A stretch of 13,115 bases of DNA, taken from an uncultured bacterium (GTDB lineage Bacteria > Bacillota > Clostridia > Lachnospirales > Lachnospiraceae). This document shows, in pieces, positions 1-6,586 of the stretch (positions within the stretch are counted from its first letter, which is position 1; the number at the start of each line of letters is the position of its first letter). Location of the stretch: NCBI GenBank assembly GCA_937916345.1, contig CALFUE010000127.1, positions 1 to 13,115 of the forward strand. The letters are read 5' to 3'. The notes beneath the pieces were generated by a model. That model saw only the letters and a list, made by a program, of their open reading frames with translations. It was not told where the DNA came from and made no database searches. The position numbers and the translations under genes are program-made.

Positions 1-20
1 ACACGACGCTCTTCCGATCT
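1..20. other. Illumina TruSeq adapter remnant (not genomic)
   Basis: The first 20 bases, which end in CTCTTCCGATCT, are identical to the 3' end of the Illumina TruSeq universal (read 1) adapter as I know it. This is library adapter left on the contig end. Native sequence can begin no earlier than base 21, and the bases just after it may also be unreliable. Confidence 0.97.
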
Positions 21-52
21 TTGGCTGATTTTGTAATATTTAATGAATGTCC

Positions 53-1090
53 CTATTTATCTTCCGGAATGAAATCTTCTTTTATAAATTCATCATACAT
101 TGCCCTCGGCACGGTATTATTGATGTCAAGCAATGTAACGGCTTCTTCGCTGATACAAGTACCAATATATTCGGACAATGCGCCGTAAATGTCAACTTCG
201 CATGAGACAGGAATGCCTCTGCCCGTAAGTCTGCTGTTTACGTAGCACGGAACAAAATGGAACTGCGTCTGGAAAGCCGGCCAGCATTTTCCGGCGATGC
301 ATGTAAATTTCCGATAGCCCTTATGCTCATTGATCCAGTCAAGAAGCGTCAGTTCATACTGCGCGAGCTTCGCGAGTATCCCGGGCTTCTTGTTTCCTGC
401 TCCGAGATCAGCCTCCATATCCTTTACCACATCGGGTATTCTCTTGTCATTCTCATGGTTCTTGAAGGACTCAAAAAGATCCAGTTCGGAGTTTTCCTCG
501 ATCTCAACGCCCAGATTGTAAAGCTGCTTGATGGGAGCGTTGCAGGCAAGGAAGTTCATAGGTCTCGGACCGAATGATATTATCTTTAAGTTTGAGAGAC
601 CAATAACTGCTCTTGCGATCGGCAAAAACTCATTTATCATGTCAGCACAATCCTCTGCGTCTCCAACAGGATACTCCGGTATATACGCGCCGACATTGCG
701 GAGCTTTAAGTTGTAGCTGGCATTGAGCATACCGCAATATGCATCTCCTCTGCCGTCCATCAGATCGTCCTGGCTCTCCTCAGCTGCCGCAACGAACATC
801 TTTGGTCCGTCGAAATGCTTTGCAAGCAGAGTCTCCGAAATCTCGGGTCCGAAATTTCCAAGGAATACACACAGGCTGTTGCAGCCGGCCTTCTTTATAT
901 CCTCCAACGCCTGCACCATGTGTATCTCACTCTCTACGATACATATCGGACACTCGTAGATGTCCTCAGCATCATATTTCTTTTTGTAGGCCTCAACCAG
1001 TGCCTTTCTTCTGTTTACCGCCAGTGACTCCGGGAAACAGTCCCTGCTCACCGCAACGATACCTACTTTTGCCTTTGGAATGTTGTCCAT
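53..1090 (-). CDS. L-fucose/L-arabinose isomerase-family sugar isomerase, C-terminally short
   Basis: This 345-residue protein resembles the N-terminal and middle parts of the L-fucose/L-arabinose isomerase family, which interconverts aldoses and ketoses with a divalent metal. Supporting segments are KCWPAFQTQF (268-277) and CEVDIYGALSEY (297-308), where Glu298 and Asp300 lie where the family carries metal or catalytic acids, followed by VTLLDINN (318-325). Family members usually run to about 450-590 residues. Here a TAG at 53-55 ends the frame, so the C-terminal domain with the last metal-binding histidine is absent. The stop is 32 bases from adapter sequence, so an assembly error is as likely as a real truncation. 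The start ATG has a good ribosome site (GGGAGG, 8 bases upstream). It lies 32 bp downstream of xylulokinase, which suggests an operon for pentose or deoxy-sugar use. The true substrate (fucose, arabinose or another sugar) cannot be read from sequence. Confidence 0.8.
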   Translation of the reverse strand: MDNIPKAKVGIVAVSRDCFPESLAVNRRKALVEAYKKKYDAEDIYECPICIVESEIHMVQALEDIKKAGCNSLCVFLGNFGPEISETLLAKHFDGPKMFVAAAEESQDDLMDGRGDAYCGMLNASYNLKLRNVGAYIPEYPVGDAEDCADMINEFLPIARAVIGLSNLKIISFGPRPMNFLACNAPIKQLYNLGVEIEENSELDLFESFKNHENDKRIPDVVKDMEADLGAGNKKPGILAKLAQYELTLLDWINEHKGYRKFTCIAGKCWPAFQTQFHFVPCYVNSRLTGRGIPVSCEVDIYGALSEYIGTCISEEAVTLLDINNTVPRAMYDEFIKEDFIPEDK

Positions 1091-1122
1091 CTGTAAATCC
1101 TCCCTATATTAATATTAAATGG

Positions 1123-2592
1123 TTATAGTGCAAACACGCCCTTAAGTGCCGGGTACATCTGCTTGAAGCTCTCATATCTGTCGTTGTATTTTTTCTTCAG
1201 GTCTTCATCAGGCTCCACCGTCTCAACGACCTTAACTATTTTTTCGCACGCGGCGGTCACATCCTCATATTCACCGCAGGCTACCATTGCACATATAGCG
1301 CCTCCCATGGAAGGTCCCTCCTCGACTGCCAACACATCCACTGAAATGCCCAGGATATTTGCCAGCATCTTTTTCCACAGGGGACTCTTGGCTCCTCCTC
1401 CGCAGACCTTCGTACGTTTTACGTCGATGCCAAGACTTTTTGCAACCTCCAGAGAATCACGCAGCGCAAAGGTTACGCCCTCAAGCACGGCCTGTGTCAT
1501 GTCCGTCCTGGTGGAATCCATGGTGAGCCCCAGAAAGCATCCTCTGGCTTTCGGGTCATTATGCGGCGAGCGCTCTCCCATTAGATATGGGAGAAAATAA
1601 ACATGATTCTCACCCAGTGTGTCTATCCCCTTTTGCTCTCCCGCAAAATCCGATGTGCCAACGATATCCTCCATCCACCATTTATTACAGCTGGCCGCGG
1701 AAAGCATGCATCCCATCAGATGATATCTTCCTGTCGCGTGCGCAAAAGAATGCAGCGCGTTGTTGCTGTCCACCGAAAATCTGTCAGAAGAGATGAATAC
1801 GGTGCCTGAGGTTCCGAGAGAAATATTACAGTCCCCGTCCGCGATGGTGCCGGTGCCAATGGCTGCCGCAGCGTTATCGCCCGCTCCAGCGGCAACGATC
1901 ACCTTTTGGGAAGCATCAAACCCTATGGTCTCTTTGATATCATCCTTCAGCTCACCAACCGCCTCATAAGATTCATACAGCTTTGGCAGCATGGACATAT
2001 CTATACCGCAGATATCACACATCTGAGATGACCAGCATTTGTTCTTAACATCCAGAAGAAGCATTCCCGAGGCGTCGGAATAGTCCGTGCAGTGTACGCC
2101 TGTAAGCCGGTATGCAAGATAGTCCTTCGGGAGCATTATCTTTTTGATCTTTTTGAAATTCTCAGGCTCATTTTCCTTCATCCAGAGGAGCTTTGGCGCC
2201 GTAAATCCCGCAAACGCGATATTCGCGGTGTACTCAGAGATTTTTTCACGCCCTATGGTATTATTCAGATAGTCACACTCCTTTTCAGTACGGCCGTCAT
2301 TCCACAGTATCGCGGGACGGATGACATTGTCCTCGTCATCAAGAACCACCAGCCCATGCATCTGACCGCCGAAGGATAAGCCTCTGACCTTTGTTTTGTC
2401 AGCATCTTTCAACAGCTCCTTCAGACCTTTGATCGATTTCTCATACCAATCACCGGGATCCTGCTCGGACCATCCTGGACGGGGAAAAGAAAGAGGATAC
2501 TCCTCTGTAACAGAATTAAGCACACTGCCTGCCTCATCAACCAGAATAAGCTTGACTGAGGAGGTTCCGAGATCTACGCCGATGTAGAACAT
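1123..2592 (-). CDS. xylB: Xylulokinase (FGGY carbohydrate kinase)
   Basis: This is a full-length 489-residue FGGY kinase that most resembles xylulokinase, which phosphorylates D-xylulose with ATP to give xylulose 5-phosphate for the pentose phosphate pathway in the cytoplasm. The N-terminal phosphate-binding motif DLGTSSVK is at 7-14. MHG at 78-80 matches the substrate loop of XylB, and AILWNDGRTEKEC spans 94-106. GAGDN (236-240) carries the likely catalytic Asp239, LGTSGTVF (259-266) is an ATP-site motif, and GGGAKSPLWKKMLANILG (398-415) is the second FGGY signature. The ATG is preceded by GGAGGG at 8 bases. It is the first gene of a pair with the isomerase-like gene 32 bp downstream. Because that partner is of fucose/arabinose isomerase type, a related ketose kinase role is possible, but the motifs favour xylulose. 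Confidence 0.9.
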   Translation of the reverse strand: MFYIGVDLGTSSVKLILVDEAGSVLNSVTEEYPLSFPRPGWSEQDPGDWYEKSIKGLKELLKDADKTKVRGLSFGGQMHGLVVLDDEDNVIRPAILWNDGRTEKECDYLNNTIGREKISEYTANIAFAGFTAPKLLWMKENEPENFKKIKKIMLPKDYLAYRLTGVHCTDYSDASGMLLLDVKNKCWSSQMCDICGIDMSMLPKLYESYEAVGELKDDIKETIGFDASQKVIVAAGAGDNAAAAIGTGTIADGDCNISLGTSGTVFISSDRFSVDSNNALHSFAHATGRYHLMGCMLSAASCNKWWMEDIVGTSDFAGEQKGIDTLGENHVYFLPYLMGERSPHNDPKARGCFLGLTMDSTRTDMTQAVLEGVTFALRDSLEVAKSLGIDVKRTKVCGGGAKSPLWKKMLANILGISVDVLAVEEGPSMGGAICAMVACGEYEDVTAACEKIVKVVETVEPDEDLKKKYNDRYESFKQMYPALKGVFAL

Positions 2593-2600
2593 AGTATAAA

Positions 2601-2606
2601 CCCTCC
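2601..2606 (-). promoter_or_regulatory. Ribosome binding site of xylB
   Basis: GGAGGG on the minus strand sits 8 bases before the ATG at 2592 and supports that start. Confidence 0.8.
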
Positions 2607-2670
2607 AAATTTAATTTTTCATACCCAAAACCATTGATATTTTAACATAGCCATATAAAAATATCTATAT

Positions 2671-2699
2671 TTTATAATGTATTATTTTAAGGACTTAAA
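2671..2699 (-). promoter_or_regulatory. Possible xylB promoter in AT-rich leader
   Basis: A -10-like TATAAA (2671-2676) lies 17 bp from a poor -35-like TTTAAG (2694-2699). The -10 region overlaps an imperfect AT-rich palindrome (about 2654-2676). The region is so AT-rich that other -10 matches exist nearer the gene, so this is only a candidate. No clear catabolite-repression or sugar-regulator operator was seen. Confidence 0.3.
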
Positions 2700-2741
2700 G
2701 CACATGGCTGTCAGGAAGCTCTCATAAACTGTAAAACAAAG

Positions 2742-2775
2742 AAAAAAGAGCTGCCACGAATGTGACAGCTCTTTT
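2742..2775 (-). terminator. Rho-independent terminator of groESL
   Basis: On the minus strand the stem AAAAGAGCTG / CAGCTCTTTT (2766-2775 with 2744-2753) is extended by three inner pairs after one mismatch, has a 4-base loop, and runs into a tract of six T (2742-2747). It begins 17 bases after the groEL stop. The A-rich 5' side gives it some ability to act in both directions. Confidence 0.9.
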
Positions 2776-2792
2776 CTTTAACTATCTGGGCA

Positions 2793-4421
2793 TTAATACA
2801 TTCCGCCGCCCATTCCTGCTCCTCCGGCAGGCATTGCAGGTGCGTCCTCCTTGATGTTCGCAACCACTGACTCTGTAGTGAGTAGTGTGGAAGCAACAGA
2901 AGTAGCGTTCTGAAGAGCCGATCTGGTAACCTTTACGGGATCAAGGATTCCTGCCTTTACCATATCCACATACTCTTCCTTTGCAGCGTCAAAGCCGGTA
3001 CCTATCTTTGACTCTCTGACCTTGTTGATGATAACCGAGCCCTCGAGACCTGCATTTGCTGCTATGAAATAGAGAGGTGCCTCCAGTGCTTTCAGGATAA
3101 CATTTGCGCCGGTCTTCTCATCTCCCTCGAGATTGTCGGCAAGCTTCTGTACTTCCTTGGCAGCATGGATATATGCCGATCCGCCGCCTGAGATTATACC
3201 CTCCTCTACAGCAGCTCTTGTAGCGTTCAACGCATCCTCCATACGAAGCTTTGCTTCCTTCATCTCGATCTCTGTGGCAGCGCCCACACGAATCACGGCG
3301 ACACCGCCGGAAAGCTTTGCAAGACGCTCCTGAAGCTTCTCCTTGTCAAAGTCAGAGGTTGTCTCCTCGATCTGATTCTTGATCTGTGAGACTCTTGCCT
3401 TTATATCTGCACTCTTCCCTGCGCCGTCAACGATGATGGTATTCTCCTTCTGAACCTTTACGCTCTTTGCGCGTCCGAGATCATCGAGAGTAGCATCCTT
3501 AAGCTCCATTCCAAGCTCTGAAGATATAACCTGACCGCCTGTAAGGATGGCTATATCCTCAAGCATAGCCTTTCTTCTGTCGCCGTAGCCCGGAGCCTTT
3601 ACAGCCACTACATTGAAGGTTCCGCGAAGCTTGTTCAGGATCAGGGTTGTGAGAGCCTCGCCCTCCACATCCTCAGCGATGATGAGAAGCTTTGAACCGC
3701 TCTGTACGATCTGCTCGAGCAGCGGCAGGATATCCTGGATATTTGATATCTTCTTGTCTGTGATAAGGATGTAAGGATCTGAAAGCTCAGCCTCCATCTT
3801 GTCCATATCGGTACACATATAAGCTGAGATATAACCTCTGTCGAACTGCATTCCTTCAACAAGATCCAGCTCTGTCTGCATGGTCTTTGACTCTTCTATT
3901 GTGATGACGCCGTCCTTTGAAACCTTCTCCATGGCGTCAGCAACATAATTTCCGACTTCTTCATCGCCGGCTGAGATCGCAGCAACCTTCGCGATCTGAT
4001 CCTTTCCGGTAACGTCCTTCGACATCTTTGTGAGAGCCTCAACAGCTGAATCAGTAGCCTTCTTCATGCCGCGGCGGAGGATGATAGGATTAGCGCCTGC
4101 TGCCAGGTTCTTTATTCCTTCCTTTATCATCGCCTGAGCAAGAACTGTAGCTGTCGTAGTACCGTCACCTGCCACATCATTTGTCTTTGTGGCAACCTCC
4201 TTTACCAACTGTGCTCCCATATTCTCGAAGGCATCCTCAAGCTCTATCTCCTTAGCGATGGTCACACCGTCGTTTGTGATAAGGGGTGCGCCGTAGGACT
4301 TGTCCAACACAACGTTTCTTCCCTTAGGTCCCAATGTGACTCTGACTGTGTCGGCAAGCTTGTCAACACCGGTCTCCAGAGATGCTCTCGCCTCTGCTCC
4401 GTACTTTATATCCTTTGCCAT
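2793..4421 (-). CDS. groL: Chaperonin GroEL (Hsp60)
   Basis: This is a full-length 542-residue group I chaperonin, the ATP-driven double-ring folding chamber of the cytoplasm that works with GroES. The N-terminal MAKDIKYGAEAR, the nucleotide-site segments GPKGRNV (31-37) and GDGTTT (85-90, with Asp86), and the glycine-methionine tail ending GGGMY are all present. The length is normal for the family. The start is set by AAGGAGG at 4431-4437, 9 bases before the ATG. It is the second gene of the groES-groEL operon, with a 20-bp gap from the groES stop, and a strong terminator follows. Transcription should be controlled by the CIRCE element upstream of groES. Nothing unusual was seen in the gene. 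Confidence 0.99.
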   Translation of the reverse strand: MAKDIKYGAEARASLETGVDKLADTVRVTLGPKGRNVVLDKSYGAPLITNDGVTIAKEIELEDAFENMGAQLVKEVATKTNDVAGDGTTTATVLAQAMIKEGIKNLAAGANPIILRRGMKKATDSAVEALTKMSKDVTGKDQIAKVAAISAGDEEVGNYVADAMEKVSKDGVITIEESKTMQTELDLVEGMQFDRGYISAYMCTDMDKMEAELSDPYILITDKKISNIQDILPLLEQIVQSGSKLLIIAEDVEGEALTTLILNKLRGTFNVVAVKAPGYGDRRKAMLEDIAILTGGQVISSELGMELKDATLDDLGRAKSVKVQKENTIIVDGAGKSADIKARVSQIKNQIEETTSDFDKEKLQERLAKLSGGVAVIRVGAATEIEMKEAKLRMEDALNATRAAVEEGIISGGGSAYIHAAKEVQKLADNLEGDEKTGANVILKALEAPLYFIAANAGLEGSVIINKVRESKIGTGFDAAKEEYVDMVKAGILDPVKVTRSALQNATSVASTLLTTESVVANIKEDAPAMPAGGAGMGGGMY

Positions 4422-4441
4422 TTCTATGCGCCTCCTTTTAA

Positions 4442-4726
4442 TTATTCAACAATTGCCAGAATATCATTCTGACGAACGATGATGTACTCCTCGCCATCAA
4501 GCTTTACTTCGGTTCCCGAATACTTCGAGTAGATAACCTTGTCACCCTTCTTTACCTGCATGGCAACCTCTTTACCATCTACGATTCCACCGGGTCCCAC
4601 TGCGATAACCTCAGCCTCCTGAGGCTTCTCCTGTGCGCTCGCTGCCAGTATGATACCTGACTTTGTCTTCTCCTCTGCGTCGAGCTGCTTTATCACAACT
4701 CTGTCCAGTAACGGTACAAGCTTCAT
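4442..4726 (-). CDS. groS: Co-chaperonin GroES (Hsp10)
   Basis: This 94-residue protein is the heptameric lid of the GroEL chamber. It shows the GroES start (LVPLLDRVVIK, 3-13), the mobile loop that contacts GroEL (about 18-35, containing TKSGIIL), the GPGG roof segment (44-47) and a C-terminal IVRQNDILAIVE strand. The length is typical. AAAGGAGG at 4736-4743 lies 9 bases before the ATG. The gene leads the groESL operon, and the CIRCE operator is in its 5' leader. Confidence 0.99.
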   Translation of the reverse strand: MKLVPLLDRVVIKQLDAEEKTKSGIILAASAQEKPQEAEVIAVGPGGIVDGKEVAMQVKKGDKVIYSKYSGTEVKLDGEEYIIVRQNDILAIVE

Positions 4727-4762
4727 TTTTATATTCCTCCTTTACAATAAGATACTTATTTG

Positions 4763-4789
4763 CTAGCACTCACTTTTGTTGAGTGCTAA
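4763..4789 (-). promoter_or_regulatory. CIRCE element (HrcA operator)
   Basis: On the minus strand it reads TTAGCACTC - 9 bases - GAGTGCTAG, which matches the CIRCE consensus TTAGCACTC-N9-GAGTGCTAA at all but one arm base. It lies in the transcribed leader just downstream of the groES promoter, the usual place for HrcA repression of class I heat-shock operons. Confidence 0.97.
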
Positions 4790-4801
4790 TCAACAATACA
4801 T

Positions 4802-4830
4802 AATATACTTTTAATGAAAGACAGATGCAA
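4802..4830 (-). promoter_or_regulatory. Vegetative promoter of groESL
   Basis: The -10 TATATT (4802-4807) and -35 TTGCAT (4825-4830) are spaced 17 bp on the minus strand. The predicted transcript start near 4795 places CIRCE in the leader at the expected distance. The -35 box lies inside one arm of the inverted repeat at 4822-4885. Confidence 0.65.
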
Positions 4831-4885
4831 CTTGTCATATTTGAAGATATATCTAAAAACAATCAAATATGTCGGGTTGCATCTG
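4822..4885. repeat. Large imperfect inverted repeat between esterase gene and groES promoter
   Basis: The arms 4822-4844 and 4863-4885 are 23 bases each, with 20 of 23 pairing (CAGATGCAAC against GTTGCATCTG at the outer ends). The 18-base loop contains a perfect 10-base palindrome AGATATATCT (4845-4854). It begins 29 bases after the esterase stop. As RNA it would form a long hairpin at the end of that message, but no T-tract follows on either strand. It could be a transcript-end structure, a protein operator over the groES -35, or a small element relic. Confidence 0.75.
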
Positions 4886-4914
4886 AATTTTAACAGTGTC
4901 ATCTCATTTTTTCT

Positions 4915-6564
4915 CTATTTTTCTTTGTTTTTTATCAGATTGTACGTTACAAAGCCTAATCCTGCCGCTATTCCGAATACAGCAATGGTAATTCCTACAG
5001 CTTTTCCTACTACCGGAACCTTTGGCGTCAGATCATTATAGCTGCCGTTAAATCCGTAATCAAGCAGCGGATCCAGAAGCTCCCTCTGGAGATGCTTGAT
5101 ATCGGATTCCTGTGAGATCTCTTTATCAAGAATCATAGTCGCGCGGTCAATCGAGTCATATCTCTCCCAGACTATCCCGTCTCCCGCTCCGGGTTCGCTC
5201 TCAGGAACAGACGGATCTCCTTTCTTTGCAAAATTGACCCACATTTGCTGCGTCTTAGCAGCAAGCTTGAGGTCTATGTTATTTCCAGCGTAGATCTTCT
5301 CATCCGGATTGTTGAAGACATAGGCAAGCTCCACCGCATGGCAGGCCCCGAGCCTCTTTATCCCCGACGGATATTTCCAGTAATACATATATGTCTTTCC
5401 GCCGTTTTGAGAATGAGCATCCGCCTGACGTATGGCAGGAAGCCTGAAGAGCAGTTCATTATATAATTCCGTGATGTTCCACTCCTTCGCCAGTCTCCCT
5501 GTATTCTCCTGAAGCCGCATGAAAGCTTCTACCCTCTTTCTATCGGAAGATGTGACTCTCTTCATATTATTTTCATAGAGGTAATCGCACATGAAGAGAT
5601 ATCTGCGAAAGCTCCCGATGTCAGCTATCCAGTACCTCATCTCATCAGCATTAGTACCGATCAGCATATCCACACCGGATGCCTCACCCCTGCGATACGC
5701 CTCGTAGAGATCCGTCGGAATGACAACTCCATCTCTCTCCGGAAATATCAGGTAATCAGAGAGTTTCTCACAAAGTTCCTCTAATTCGCCGGAGGATAAG
5801 GCAAGCAGATCATCCATATCATCAGCGCCTGTGATCTCCAAAAGCTTTTCAGTCAGCGGCCGGCACTCTTTTTTGTTGTAGGTCAGCGACACGGAACCGC
5901 TCTCAGCGATAACACGCCTGAACAATCCTCTGGCTTCCGGTATAAGCGGGAGCAGTGATACGCTCCCGCCGCCGGCAGACTCGCCGAATACGGTCACACA
6001 TTCAGGGTCTCCTCCGAAGCCCGCGATGTTTTCTTTGATATAGCGAAGCGCGCATATCTGATCGAGCAGCCCCAGATTTCCGCTGGTCTTGTACTCTTCA
6101 CCTCCCGGCACAATGGAAAGATCCAAAAATCCCATGAAGCCCACGCGATATGCGATGGTAACCAGCACAACATCAGGATGTGCCTGAATGAAATTCTGCC
6201 CGTCGTAGAGCGGATCCCCGGTACCTCCCCATCCATAGCTGCCGCCGTGTATGAATACCATTACAGGCTTTTTTTCAGACATGGTATTTTCGTTGGCCCA
6301 TATATTCAGGTATAGACAATCCTCACTCTGCTCTCTCCCGGAAGCCCTCTCGGATTCAAGGTAAGACTGCAGCGGAGACGGCGCGTAATCGAAAGCCTCA
6401 AAGGTGTCTTCACTCTCTTCGACAGGCACCGGATTCTTCCAGCGCAGCTCCCCCACAGGAGGCTTCGCAAACGGAATCCCCAGAAATGACGCCACGGAAT
6501 TTTTGATCCTGCCGGTGAAATTGCCATTTACACATGATACTGTAATATTATTTTTTTCTCCCAT
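4915..6564 (-). CDS. Type-B carboxylesterase with C-terminal membrane anchor
   Basis: This 549-residue alpha/beta hydrolase belongs to the carboxylesterase type B family, which hydrolyses carboxylic esters. The family motif EDCLYLNIW is at 81-89 and the oxyanion-hole HGGSYGWG at 106-113. The nucleophile elbow GESAGGGS carries Ser196, GTNADE carries the probable acid Glu308, and GACHAVEL carries His409, so the triad is complete. No signal peptide is seen. A hydrophobic, glycine-rich segment at about 522-541 is followed by a short lysine-rich tail, which suggests tail anchoring. An upstream in-frame ATG at 6615 would add 17 residues, but it overlaps the preceding gene and has a poor ribosome site. 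The chosen ATG has AGAGGA 6-7 bases upstream. The gene begins 22 bp after the NRPS-like gene, so it may act on that protein's product. The substrate is unknown. Confidence 0.88.
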   Translation of the reverse strand: MGEKNNITVSCVNGNFTGRIKNSVASFLGIPFAKPPVGELRWKNPVPVEESEDTFEAFDYAPSPLQSYLESERASGREQSEDCLYLNIWANENTMSEKKPVMVFIHGGSYGWGGTGDPLYDGQNFIQAHPDVVLVTIAYRVGFMGFLDLSIVPGGEEYKTSGNLGLLDQICALRYIKENIAGFGGDPECVTVFGESAGGGSVSLLPLIPEARGLFRRVIAESGSVSLTYNKKECRPLTEKLLEITGADDMDDLLALSSGELEELCEKLSDYLIFPERDGVVIPTDLYEAYRRGEASGVDMLIGTNADEMRYWIADIGSFRRYLFMCDYLYENNMKRVTSSDRKRVEAFMRLQENTGRLAKEWNITELYNELLFRLPAIRQADAHSQNGGKTYMYYWKYPSGIKRLGACHAVELAYVFNNPDEKIYAGNNIDLKLAAKTQQMWVNFAKKGDPSVPESEPGAGDGIVWERYDSIDRATMILDKEISQESDIKHLQRELLDPLLDYGFNGSYNDLTPKVPVVGKAVGITIAVFGIAAGLGFVTYNLIKNKEK

Positions 6565-6570
6565 AATCCA

Positions 6571-6577
6571 TCCTCTA
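6571..6577 (-). promoter_or_regulatory. Ribosome binding site that sets the esterase start
   Basis: TAGAGGA on the minus strand is 6 bases before the ATG at 6564. It favours this start over the in-frame ATG at 6615, which lies inside the upstream gene. Confidence 0.7.
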
Positions 6578-6586
6578 AAAGATATA

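Noticed and set aside
4822..4885. Reading the large inverted repeat as a normal Rho-independent terminator
   Set aside because: No run of T follows the hairpin on either strand, so it is listed as a repeat of unknown role.
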